Both the position numbers and the translations under genes were made by a program. From the NCBI GenBank assembly GCA_905236295.1, contig CAJOQF010000274.1, positions 1 to 20,090 on the forward strand: DNA of 20,090 nucleotides. The letters run 5' to 3'. Below are positions 8,100 to 16,377 of the stretch, in pieces (within the stretch, counting starts at the first letter, position 1; the number at the start of each line of letters is the position of its first letter). The notes under the pieces were generated by a model. The model was not told the DNA's origin and did not search any database. It saw nothing but the letters and a program-made list of their open reading frames with translations. Source of the stretch: an uncultured Eubacterium sp. (lineage in GTDB: Bacteria; Bacillota; Clostridia; Lachnospirales; Lachnospiraceae).

Positions 8100-9396
8100 T
8101 AAGATGGATAGTTTAAAGCAGCAGATGGCCGGACTTGGAATCAGTGAGCCGGTCTATGATTTCTGCATGGAGAGAGAGAAGAGGTTAAAGGAGAGGTTTG
8201 AGCGCATAGACGAGACAGCGGCATTTAATCAGTACAAGGTGCTTACCGCCATGCAAAAGAACAAGGTCAGTGCCGAATGCTTTAATATGACGACAGGATA
8301 CGGCTACGGCGATATCGGACGTGACACTTTGGAAAAGGTCTACGCCGATACATTTCACACAGAGGATGCGTTAGTCAGACCGCAGATAACCTGCGGCACC
8401 CATGCGCTTGCGCTTGCGCTTATGTCAAACCTGCGCCCCGGGGATGAACTTCTGTCGCCGGTTGGAAAGCCTTACGACACCCTTGAGGAAGTTATTGGCA
8501 TAAGGGAATCCAAGGGATCGCTCAGGGAATACGGGATCACATACAGACAGGCAGATCTAAAGCCGGACGGAAGTTTTGATTATGAGGCGATAAAGAATCT
8601 CATAAACGACAAGACAAAGGTTGTCACAATTCAGCGTTCCAAGGGATATCAGACCAGACCTTCGTTTTCAGTAGAGTCCATAGGGGAGCTGATAGCTTTT
8701 GTAAAGGGCATAAAACCGGATGTCATCTGTATGGTGGACAATTGCTACGGAGAGTTTGTGGAGAGGATCGAGCCATCGGATGTTGGAGCAGATATGATAG
8801 TCGGCTCGCTTATCAAAAATCCGGGTGGATCGCTTGCGCCGATAGGTGGATACATTGCAGGCACTAAGGAATGTGTGGAAAATGCCGCATACAGGCTTAC
8901 ATCTCCGGGACTCGGCAAAGAAGTCGGGGCAAACCTTGGAATGATGACAACCTTCTATCAGGGATTTTTCTTAAGCCCGGTAGTGACGGCAGGAGCGCTT
9001 AAAGGCGCGATCTTTGCGGCAAATGTGTTCGAGGATCTGGGCTTTGGAGTGGTTCCAGATTCGACGGAATCCAGACATGATATTATCCAGGCTGTGACGC
9101 TCAAGTCCCCCGAGGCACTTATTGCATTCTGCGAGGGAATACAGGCGGCAGCACCTGTCGATTCCTATGTGTCGCCGGAACCGTGGGATATGCCCGGGTA
9201 TGACTCTAAGGTTATAATGGCAGCAGGGGCGTTTATATCCGGATCGTCCATTGAACTTTCGGCAGACGGTCCGCTAAGAGATCCTTACAATGTATATTTC
9301 CAGGGCGGGATAACATGGTATCATGCCAGATACGGCATAATGCGCGCGCTTCAGCAGATGTGCGATGCCGGATGTGTACAACAGTTTGCAAAATAA
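8092..9396 (+). CDS. PLP-dependent 'aluminium resistance' / methionine gamma-lyase family protein (COG4100)
   Basis: Fold type I PLP enzyme related to cystathionine lyases. The name 'aluminium resistance protein' is inherited from an old phenotype; the substrate of this branch is not established. It has 434 residues, normal for the family. TCGTHALALAL (about 102-112) is the cofactor phosphate-binding region, MVDNCYGEF carries the conserved Asp that contacts the pyridine nitrogen, and SLIKNPGGSLAPIGGYIAG carries the likely Schiff-base Lys242. The start is uncertain: ATG 8092 overlaps recN but GGAG (8087-8090) is only one base away, while ATG 8104 is 13 bases away. No clear terminator follows before the next promoter. 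Confidence 0.88.
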   Translation: MIDKMDSLKQQMAGLGISEPVYDFCMEREKRLKERFERIDETAAFNQYKVLTAMQKNKVSAECFNMTTGYGYGDIGRDTLEKVYADTFHTEDALVRPQITCGTHALALALMSNLRPGDELLSPVGKPYDTLEEVIGIRESKGSLREYGITYRQADLKPDGSFDYEAIKNLINDKTKVVTIQRSKGYQTRPSFSVESIGELIAFVKGIKPDVICMVDNCYGEFVERIEPSDVGADMIVGSLIKNPGGSLAPIGGYIAGTKECVENAAYRLTSPGLGKEVGANLGMMTTFYQGFFLSPVVTAGALKGAIFAANVFEDLGFGVVPDSTESRHDIIQAVTLKSPEALIAFCEGIQAAAPVDSYVSPEPWDMPGYDSKVIMAAGAFISGSSIELSADGPLRDPYNVYFQGGITWYHARYGIMRALQQMCDAGCVQQFAK

Positions 9397-9409
9397 ACAT
9401 AAATGTTTA
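9394..9409. promoter_or_regulatory. Perfect 7-bp inverted repeat overlapping the mreB -35 region
   Basis: TAAACAT (9394-9400) and ATGTTTA (9403-9409) are exact reverse complements separated by two bases. The dyad includes the stop codon of the preceding gene and overlaps the proposed -35 hexamer (9406-9411), the position of a classical repressor operator. It is too AT-rich and lacks a T-tract, so it is not a good terminator. The binding protein is unknown. Confidence 0.35.
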
Positions 9410-9435
9410 CTTGACTTGTGCTTTTGTGGTATATT
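9406..9435 (+). promoter_or_regulatory. Candidate sigma-A promoter of the mre/rod operon
   Basis: TTTACT (9406-9411) and TATATT (9430-9435) are separated by 18 bases, in the only sizeable gap between the recN-side operon and mreB. The mreB ATG is at 9489 with AAGGGAGA just before it. An alternative -35, TTGACT at 9411, would have a poor spacing. Confidence 0.5.
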
Positions 9436-9488
9436 TAAAAGAGTGTCAAAAATCAAGCTAATATTTTAATGATAAGGGAGAAATACTT

Positions 9489-10505
9489 ATGGCCGCGAAT
9501 TCATTCGGAATCGACCTTGGAACATGCAACTTAAAGATTTACAGCAAAGCAGATAAAAAGGTCATAAACGAGAAAAATACGATCGCAATTATCGGAAAGA
9601 CATCTCTGTATGCATACGGAGATGAAGCATATGCAATGTATGAGAAAGCACCGGAGAATATAAACGTTTCATTCCCGGTTATAAACGGAGTGATAGCCGA
9701 CTACAACAACATGCAGACGGTTATAATGCAGCTCCTTGCAAAACATACAAAAGCAAAGACAAAGGGCGCGGAATTTACTGTTGCCGTTCCTACGGATATC
9801 ACCGAGGTAGAGAAAAAGTCTTTCTATGATATGTTCTACAAGAGCAAATTAAAGCCAAAGAGCGTTCGCCTTTGCGAGAAGCCAATAGCGGATGCGGTAG
9901 GACTCGGCCTTGATCCTACTGAACCGACCGGAATAATGGTAGTGGATATCGGAGCAGATACAACGGAGATCTCAGTTATCTCACTCGGAGGACTCGTAAT
10001 CTCAGAACTCCTTCATTTTGGCGGAAACCGTATCGATGAGAGCGTGGCAAACTATTTAAAGAGAAACTACAATCTCTACATCGGACAAAAAACCTCAAAA
10101 CAGCTCAAAGAGGAACTGGCGAGCGCTATCAAGCTTGATGAAGAGAAGTCGACGGTAATAGTTGGACGCGATGTTGTAAACGGTCTTCCGATAGAGATGG
10201 AGATCACATCAACCATGATCTACGATGCGATTAAGGACAATGTTGAGTCCATAATCAACTCTATCAAGATCGTACTTGAGAAGACTCCGCCTGAGCTTGC
10301 CAGGGATGTTATCCGCACCGGAATATACATGACCGGCGGCTCATCAAAGATTGCCGACATTGACAAACTCTTTACAGACGGCACAAACATAAAGGTCAAT
10401 CTTGCGGAAAATCCGGAGGAGTGCGTGGTGCGGGGACTTGACACCATAGTCTCTGAGCCTCAATTTTCAAAGCTTGCTTACGAGATGAAAGCAAAAGCAT
10501 ACTAG
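9489..10505 (+). CDS. mreB: Divergent MreB-type bacterial actin, rod-shape determination
   Basis: Actin-like cytoskeletal ATPase that directs the elongation machinery under the membrane. At 338 residues it has normal MreB length. Phosphate-1 loop GIDLGTCNLKIY is at 7-18. Phosphate-2 is DIGADTTEISVIS (from Asp153), where most MreB have DIGGGTTE. The adenosine-binding motif is MTGGSSKI (from 281), where most have LTGGGA. CEKPIADAVGLGLD is the interdomain helix region. Sequence divergence and these motif changes make it closer to an Mbl/MreB paralogue than to canonical MreB, but the order mreB-mreC-mreD-PBP2-rodA supports the elongasome role. First gene of the operon. Confidence 0.88.
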   Translation: MAANSFGIDLGTCNLKIYSKADKKVINEKNTIAIIGKTSLYAYGDEAYAMYEKAPENINVSFPVINGVIADYNNMQTVIMQLLAKHTKAKTKGAEFTVAVPTDITEVEKKSFYDMFYKSKLKPKSVRLCEKPIADAVGLGLDPTEPTGIMVVDIGADTTEISVISLGGLVISELLHFGGNRIDESVANYLKRNYNLYIGQKTSKQLKEELASAIKLDEEKSTVIVGRDVVNGLPIEMEITSTMIYDAIKDNVESIINSIKIVLEKTPPELARDVIRTGIYMTGGSSKIADIDKLFTDGTNIKVNLAENPEECVVRGLDTIVSEPQFSKLAYEMKAKAY

Positions 10506-10528
10506 AATACTGATATAAGTGGGAAACT

Positions 10529-11398
10529 ATGAACAAGAAAAAGAATTCAAAGATAAAGCTTACGTCCAAGCGTGTACTTATAGTATTGGCGATTATCTGC
10601 GGAGTGCTTATTTTTCTGAGCGTCGGATATAATTTCGGCGCCGGACCAATAAAGAATATTACCGGATTTGTCGTTGTCCCGGTGGAGAATGCGATGGTTA
10701 AAGTCGCCAATTTCTTCGAGGATAAATTTTCGTATTTCCAGGATCTCGACACATTAAATGACGAGAACAGGGAACTCCAGTCACAGGTCAATGAGCTCAC
10801 CGAGGAGATAAACAGCCTCAAGGTTGACCAGGCGGAACTCGAGGAGCTCAGACAGCTTCTCGCGATTGACAAGGAGTATTCGGATTACGAAAAGGTGTCG
10901 GCTTCGGTAGTCGCAATGGATTCGGGAAACTGGTTTACGACCTTTACCATTGACAAGGGAACGGATGACGGAATCACCGAAGATATGAATGTCATTGCAG
11001 ATGGAGGTCTTGCGGGTATTGTTACATATGCGGGCAAGACTTTTTCGACTGTGCGCGCGATCATAGACGATACCAGCAATGTCTCAGCGAAGGTTGTAAG
11101 TACAAGGGATCTGTGTATAGTCAGCGGTAATCTCGAGCTTATGAGCAAGGAGAGAGATATATCTATCGAGAATATACTTGACGAGGATGATGAGGTTGAC
11201 GTCGGTGACGAGATCGTCACAAGTAATGTCAGTGACAAATATCTTCCGAATATACGAATCGGATATATCAGCAGTCTTTCATATGATTCCAACAACCTTA
11301 CCAAGTCGGGAACGCTCACCCCATCTGTTGATTTCCAGCATTTGGAGGAAGTGCTCGTTATACTCGCGACAAAAGAGACGGGAGAGGAAGACAAGTGA
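10529..11398 (+). CDS. mreC: Rod-shape-determining protein MreC
   Basis: Bitopic elongasome scaffold that links MreB and PBP2/RodA. It has 289 residues: a short basic cytoplasmic N-terminus, one membrane helix at about 14-32, a coiled coil at about 70-112 (DENRELQSQVNELTEEINSL) and then the extracytoplasmic beta-barrel domain to the end (for example DSGNWFTTFTIDKGTDDGI and GLAGIV). This is the usual MreC layout and length. It begins 23 bases after mreB behind GTGGGAAA, and its TGA overlaps the GTG start of mreD. Confidence 0.94.
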   Translation: MNKKKNSKIKLTSKRVLIVLAIICGVLIFLSVGYNFGAGPIKNITGFVVVPVENAMVKVANFFEDKFSYFQDLDTLNDENRELQSQVNELTEEINSLKVDQAELEELRQLLAIDKEYSDYEKVSASVVAMDSGNWFTTFTIDKGTDDGITEDMNVIADGGLAGIVTYAGKTFSTVRAIIDDTSNVSAKVVSTRDLCIVSGNLELMSKERDISIENILDEDDEVDVGDEIVTSNVSDKYLPNIRIGYISSLSYDSNNLTKSGTLTPSVDFQHLEEVLVILATKETGEEDK

Positions 11399-11931
11399 CA
11401 AGACAGGCAATTATCAGAAGGATAATAGTCATGGCTATTATCATATTTGTGTGTTTTATTTTACAAAATACAGTGTTTACCGCTTTTTCCATAGCCGGTA
11501 TATCGCCAAACCTTCTTATAGTCATAACTGCGTCCGTCGGTTTCATGCGAGGACACAAAGAGGGAATGATAGTCGGCTTTTTTTGCGGGATACTGATGGA
11601 TATTTTCTTCGGAAATGTTCTGGGGTTCTATGCGATCATTTATGTTCTCATAGGATTTATGAACGGATTTATGACATCGATATTCTTCAAAGATGACATT
11701 AAGCTTCCGCTTGTTTTCATCGGAACGAGTGATGTGGTATTAAATATAATTACATATTTCTTCCTGTTTCTGTTTAGGAACAGGACTGATTTTATTTTCT
11801 ACTTCCTTCACATAATTGTTCCAGAATTGCTTTATACAATATTGGTCTCGCTCGTGCTTTACTTTGTCCTGTTAAAGTCAAACTCAAAGCTCGAGGATCT
11901 GGAAAAAAGGAGTGCGGCAAAATTTGTTTGA
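11395..11931 (+). CDS. mreD: Rod-shape-determining membrane protein MreD
   Basis: Small polytopic membrane partner of MreC, 178 residues, with about five to six hydrophobic segments and the conserved ISPNLLIVITASVGFMRG region. The GTG start at 11395 forms a four-base GTGA overlap with the mreC stop, and GGGAGAGGAAG lies before it. Assignment rests on hydrophobic pattern, the MreD-like N-terminal motif and position. The 3' end overlaps the PBP2 start. Confidence 0.92.
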   Translation: MTRQAIIRRIIVMAIIIFVCFILQNTVFTAFSIAGISPNLLIVITASVGFMRGHKEGMIVGFFCGILMDIFFGNVLGFYAIIYVLIGFMNGFMTSIFFKDDIKLPLVFIGTSDVVLNIITYFFLFLFRNRTDFIFYFLHIIVPELLYTILVSLVLYFVLLKSNSKLEDLEKRSAAKFV

Positions 11932-14788
11932 TTATATAAAAGAAATTTTCTTTAGAATACTTAAATCAAGAATACTCGTACTCATTATCGTTATGGGTGT
12001 GCTCTGCGTGTTTCTTGTGCAGAGACTGTTTGTCCTTCAGATAGTAAACGGAAGCGATTATGCCGAGAACTATCAGCTCAAGATAAAAAAGGAAAGGACA
12101 ATAAGCGCCACGAGAGGTAATATCTACGACAGGAACGGAGAACTTCTTGCATACAATGAACTCTCATACAACGTTACCATAGAGGACAGCGGTACTTATC
12201 ACGCAGAGGGTGACAAGAGTGCCAATGAGATAAAGAATGAGACCTTAAACTCACAGCTTTACAACATCATTCAGGTGCTTGATAAAAATGAGGATAAGAT
12301 CTACAACACATTCGGCATCAGACTTGCAAAGAACAACAAGTTTAAGTTTGTCGAAGAGGAGGGCACGGCCAGACAGAGATTCAGGGCAGATGTTTTCGGT
12401 CACGCCAGAATTGATGAGCTTGAGTACAACAAGAAACTCGGCATAAATGAAGCTACTGCCAGTGCAGATCAGATAATCGAATATCTTGCATCTGACAGGA
12501 AGTTTAACATTGTTGAGTCGGACTACGAATCAAAGAATGATTTCTACAGGATTGTTGTTCTTAGATACGCTCTTTCTCAGTACAGCTACTCAAAATACAT
12601 TTCCACGAATATTGCGGAAAATGTCAGTGATGAGACTGTGGCTTACATAAAAGAGAATTCCAACGAACTTGTCGGTATCGATGTGATGGAAGATACCGTG
12701 CGCAAATATGTTGATTCGGAGTATTTCTCTCATATTGTCGGATACACAGGAAAGATTTCAACTGATGAGTACGAGGAGCTCTCAAAAGAGGATGACAGAT
12801 ATACGCTCAGCGATGTGGTCGGAAAATCCGGCATCGAACAGATTATGGAATCTGAGCTTCAGGGTAATAAAGGATCGGAGACGGTATATGTCGACAACCT
12901 CGGAAAGGTGCTTGAGATTGCGGATGTCAAGGAATCCAGCGCCGGAAATGATGTCTATCTTTCAATAGATAAAGATCTTCAGGAGACTATCTATAAGCTG
13001 ATAGAGAAAAAACTGTCCGAGATAGTGTACTCAAAGATCATAAATGCAAAGACAAGTTCCTCGAGCGACATTATGATTCCGATTTATGATGTATATAATG
13101 CTACCATAAAGAACAGCATTATTGATATCTCGCATTTTTCAAAATCAAAGGCATCGGATGTCGAGAAGGCTGTGTACAATGTCTTCTTAAACAGACAGAG
13201 TACGGTTGTAAACCAGCTCGAGAAGTATATGTTGAAGGATAATGCCAAGGATTTTAAAGATCTGGGTGATGAGATGCAGGATTATATCACCTACATCATC
13301 AAAATGCTAAAGGCAAACAATATCCTTCTCAATGATGAGATAGACACAACAGATGATACTTTCCTCCAGTGGAAGGATGGAAAAATATCCTTTAAGGAGT
13401 ATATCTCATACGCAATTTCAATGGGATGGGTGGACACCACAGAGTTTGAGACTGACAAAAAGTACTCGGATTCAGAGGAACTCTACAAGGCTCTTGTATC
13501 GTACATAGTAAATGATATACAGGGTGATGAGAGCTTTGCAAGAGTCATTTACGAGTATCTGATCTATAATGATCAGGTCACCGGAAGACAGCTTGCACTT
13601 ATTCTATACGATCAGGGAATACTTGAAGATGAGGATGATACATACCGTATGCTTCAGACAGGCATGATCTCTCCGTATGATTTCTTCAAGGCTAGAATAA
13701 AGAACAGGGAGATCACTCCGGCTCAGCTTGCTCTCGATCCTTGTTCAGGTTCGTGTGTAATTACCGATGTTGACAGCGGTGAGCTTTTGGCGTGCGTATC
13801 TTATCCGGGTTATGACAACAATAAATTGGCAGGAAGCGTGGATGCCGACTACTATGCATCTCTAAACAGCGATCTTTCGCTTCCGCTTTACAACCACGCA
13901 ACTCAGCAGAAGACAGCTCCGGGTTCTACTTTCAAGATGCTTATGTCGGCGGCAGGACTCAATGAGGGAGTCATTTCGACATCCGAAAAGATACTGGATA
14001 AGGGAGTTTATGAAAATATCAGCCCTTCTCCTGCCTGCTGGATATACAACTCGTCACACACGACGCATGGAAGCATAAATGTATCTCAGGCGCTTCGCGA
14101 TTCATGTAACTACTTCTTCTATGAAGTGGGATATAGACTGAGTACCGACTCGTCCGGATACAATGAGAAAAAAGGACTTGAAACCATACAAGAATATGCT
14201 GAGATGTTTGGGCTCAACGAAAAGTCGGGGGTGGAGATTTCCGAGTCTGAGCCTACAGTTGCAACCGAGTATCCGATAACGGCATCAATCGGTCAGAGTA
14301 ACAACTCATATACACTCACACAGCTGTCGCGTTATGTCACAGCGGTTGCAAGCAGCGGAACATTGTACAAGTACACCCTGCTTTCCAAGGTTACGGACGC
14401 AGACGGCAATGTGTTAAAGGAATATTCGCCGAAGGTCGAGTCCCAAATCGATGAATTGTCCGATACAACCTGGGATGCTATACACAAGGGAATGCGCATG
14501 GTTGTCAAGGAGCATGATGAATTTGACTCGTTAAAGACCAAAGCGGCCGGCAAGACCGGTACTGCTCAGGAAGACAAGTCGAGAGCCAACCACGCTCTGT
14601 TTGTCGGATATGCACCGTTTAAGAATCCGGAGATAACCATAACGACTCGAATTGCCTTTGGTTATTCATCATCGAATGCCGCGGATCTGAGCTCGGATGT
14701 ACTGGCATATTATTTCGGCGAGAAGTCGGCAAAGAAACTGTTGTCGTCTTCGGGATCGTCTTCAGCATCAAACAGAGTTGGTGATTAA
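11912..14788 (+). CDS. mrdA: Penicillin-binding protein 2 (elongasome transpeptidase) with a large inserted region
   Basis: Class B PBP that crosslinks peptidoglycan during elongation, with RodA as partner. One N-terminal membrane helix lies at about 18-38. The pedestal/dimerisation domain contains TRGNIYDRNGELLAYN and GKSGIEQIMESELQG. The transpeptidase motifs are STFK (Ser672, Lys675), SCN (731-733) and KTG (881-883). The length, 958 residues, is well above common class B PBP2 lengths (E. coli 633). The excess is mostly an acidic, helical region at about 372-600, placed between 'DLQETIYKLIEKKL' and 'LDPCSGSCVITDVDSGE', which are adjacent in ordinary PBP2. The start is uncertain: GTG 11912 is the upstream choice, but AAAGGAG (11906-11912) would serve TTG 11924 with 11-base spacing. 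It overlaps mreD by about 20 bases. Confidence 0.93.
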   Translation: MRQNLFDYIKEIFFRILKSRILVLIIVMGVLCVFLVQRLFVLQIVNGSDYAENYQLKIKKERTISATRGNIYDRNGELLAYNELSYNVTIEDSGTYHAEGDKSANEIKNETLNSQLYNIIQVLDKNEDKIYNTFGIRLAKNNKFKFVEEEGTARQRFRADVFGHARIDELEYNKKLGINEATASADQIIEYLASDRKFNIVESDYESKNDFYRIVVLRYALSQYSYSKYISTNIAENVSDETVAYIKENSNELVGIDVMEDTVRKYVDSEYFSHIVGYTGKISTDEYEELSKEDDRYTLSDVVGKSGIEQIMESELQGNKGSETVYVDNLGKVLEIADVKESSAGNDVYLSIDKDLQETIYKLIEKKLSEIVYSKIINAKTSSSSDIMIPIYDVYNATIKNSIIDISHFSKSKASDVEKAVYNVFLNRQSTVVNQLEKYMLKDNAKDFKDLGDEMQDYITYIIKMLKANNILLNDEIDTTDDTFLQWKDGKISFKEYISYAISMGWVDTTEFETDKKYSDSEELYKALVSYIVNDIQGDESFARVIYEYLIYNDQVTGRQLALILYDQGILEDEDDTYRMLQTGMISPYDFFKARIKNREITPAQLALDPCSGSCVITDVDSGELLACVSYPGYDNNKLAGSVDADYYASLNSDLSLPLYNHATQQKTAPGSTFKMLMSAAGLNEGVISTSEKILDKGVYENISPSPACWIYNSSHTTHGSINVSQALRDSCNYFFYEVGYRLSTDSSGYNEKKGLETIQEYAEMFGLNEKSGVEISESEPTVATEYPITASIGQSNNSYTLTQLSRYVTAVASSGTLYKYTLLSKVTDADGNVLKEYSPKVESQIDELSDTTWDAIHKGMRMVVKEHDEFDSLKTKAAGKTGTAQEDKSRANHALFVGYAPFKNPEITITTRIAFGYSSSNAADLSSDVLAYYFGEKSAKKLLSSSGSSSASNRVGD

Positions 14789-14814
14789 CTTATAACCGGG
14801 AGACTTTTGTTTCA

Positions 14815-15954
14815 ATGAAAAAACAGTATTCGTTAAGAAATTATGATTTCAGACTTGTATTTTACGTAATAGTGCTGTCGCTTATCGGTATTGCGGTAAT
14901 CGGCAGTGCTGACAGTTCTTTTCAGAATAAGCAGGTGCTGGGATTAATATTGGGATTGGTCTGCATGGTCGTAGTCTCACTTATTGACTACGAGTATCTG
15001 ATAAAGTTTGCTTGGATTTTTTACGCCATAGGAATTATACTTTTGGTATTGGTACAGCTTATCGGTGAGGAGGTAAACTACGCCACAAGATGGTTGTCCA
15101 TAGCCGGAATTACCTTTCAGCCGTCGGAAATCTGCAAGGTTTTTATAATATTGTTTTTTGCTTATCTGTTCATGAAGTATCATGAATCGATAAACACCGT
15201 GCAGATGATAGCCGTTTCCGTGGTATTTTTGGCAATCCCGCTTGCGCTGATACTCAAGGAGCCGGATCTTTCGACCAGTATCATAGTTGTTTTGATCTTC
15301 GCTACAATGATCTTTATGGCAGGACTAAACTACAAGATAGTCGGTTCGGTAGTAGCGATCGTAGTGGCGCTTACAAGTATTGGCCTCTGGCTGATACTAA
15401 AGTCCGATGCCTCATTTTTACAGGGATATCAGACTAACCGTATCCTTGCGTGGAGATATCCGGAGGAGTACCCGGATCTATCATACCAGCAGATGAACTC
15501 CATAATGGCTATTGGATCGGGACAGTTGTTTGGAAAAGGATTAAACAACAACCTTGTAGACTCGGTTAAAAACGGTAACTTCATCAGTGAGCCTCAGACC
15601 GACTTTATCTTTGCCGTTGTGGGAGAGGAACTTGGATTTATAGGAAGTATTATAATAATCGCTCTGTTGTTTTTAGTTGTGCTTGAGTGTATTATTATAG
15701 CAGCGAGAGCAAAGGATATGGCTGGACGTATTATCTGCAGCGGAATGGCTGCATGGATCGGATTCCAGACATTTGTAAATATCGGCGTTGTATCCGGTCT
15801 CTTACCTAATACCGGTGTTACGCTGCCTTTTATCAGCTATGGATTGACTTCTTTAGTGTCCGTATTTTTGGCAATTGGAATAGTTCTAAATGTCGGGCTC
15901 CAGCCAAATGCTTCGAGAAAGACGAGCAATGAGAAGAGTGATCTGGATCTATAG
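14815..15954 (+). CDS. rodA: SEDS peptidoglycan glycosyltransferase RodA
   Basis: Polytopic membrane glycan polymerase of the elongasome that uses lipid II and partners with PBP2. It has 379 residues and about ten hydrophobic segments, typical of SEDS proteins. Visible motifs are RWLSIAGITFQPSE, KEPDLSTS (Glu149-Asp151), and SEPQTDFIFAVVGEELGF, whose Asp263 matches the essential Asp262 of E. coli RodA. Near the C-terminus PFISYGLTSL occupies the usual SYGGSS position. The ATG at 14815 follows GGGAGA (14798-14803). It lies 26 bases after the PBP2 gene, the normal cognate pair. Confidence 0.94.
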   Translation: MKKQYSLRNYDFRLVFYVIVLSLIGIAVIGSADSSFQNKQVLGLILGLVCMVVVSLIDYEYLIKFAWIFYAIGIILLVLVQLIGEEVNYATRWLSIAGITFQPSEICKVFIILFFAYLFMKYHESINTVQMIAVSVVFLAIPLALILKEPDLSTSIIVVLIFATMIFMAGLNYKIVGSVVAIVVALTSIGLWLILKSDASFLQGYQTNRILAWRYPEEYPDLSYQQMNSIMAIGSGQLFGKGLNNNLVDSVKNGNFISEPQTDFIFAVVGEELGFIGSIIIIALLFLVVLECIIIAARAKDMAGRIICSGMAAWIGFQTFVNIGVVSGLLPNTGVTLPFISYGLTSLVSVFLAIGIVLNVGLQPNASRKTSNEKSDLDL

Positions 15955-15981
15955 TTTGTTCGTTTCATAGGAGGATGGTAT

Positions 15982-16377
15982 ATGAACGTAGGACTTATAG
16001 CACATGATTCTAAGAAAAAACTGATGCAGAATTTTTGTATCGCATATCAGGGTATACTGCGCAAACATGAACTTTATGCAACCGGAACCACGGGAAGACT
16101 CATCGAGGAGGTTGCAAATGTTTCAATACATAAATTTCTTGCTGGAAATCTCGGCGGAGCACAGCAGATGGGTGCTGAGATAGAAAACAACAATATTGAC
16201 CTTGTTATATTTTTGCGTGATCCGGAGACGCTTCGTTCACACGAGCCGGATTTCGGAAAGCTTATGAAGCTTTGTGATGTACATAACATTCCGTTGGCGA
16301 CAAACCTCGCAACGGCGGAGCTTCTTATCAAATCATTGGATAGAGGAGACTTAGAGTGGCGTGAAATGTACAGGTAG
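15982..16377 (+). CDS. mgsA: Methylglyoxal synthase family protein lacking the catalytic Asp
   Basis: Methylglyoxal synthases convert dihydroxyacetone phosphate to methylglyoxal and phosphate, a bypass of lower glycolysis. At 131 residues it is near the Bacillus length. LIAHDSKKK, the phosphate-binding LYATGTTGRLI, IDLVIFLRDP, SHEPD (His87, Asp90) and IPLATNLATAE all match the family. However, the segment that reads GGDQQ in E. coli (catalytic Asp71) and Bacillus reads GGAQQ here, with Ala60 encoded by GCA at 16159-16161. The second catalytic Asp and the His are kept. The enzyme may be weak, inactive or altered. AGGAGG precedes ATG 15982. The 3' end overlaps the next gene by 17 bases. The rodA-mgsA linkage seems usual for this group, from memory. 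Confidence 0.88.
   Translation: MNVGLIAHDSKKKLMQNFCIAYQGILRKHELYATGTTGRLIEEVANVSIHKFLAGNLGGAQQMGAEIENNNIDLVIFLRDPETLRSHEPDFGKLMKLCDVHNIPLATNLATAELLIKSLDRGDLEWREMYR

Noticed and set aside
14248..14256. Further repeat copies: CTGAGCC in PBP2, also CTGAGCCTC in mreB and GTGAGCCTC in rodA
   Set aside because: Only about eight to nine bases match, no inverted partner is present, and in mreB and rodA they encode ordinary Ser-Glu-Pro segments; chance is sufficient.
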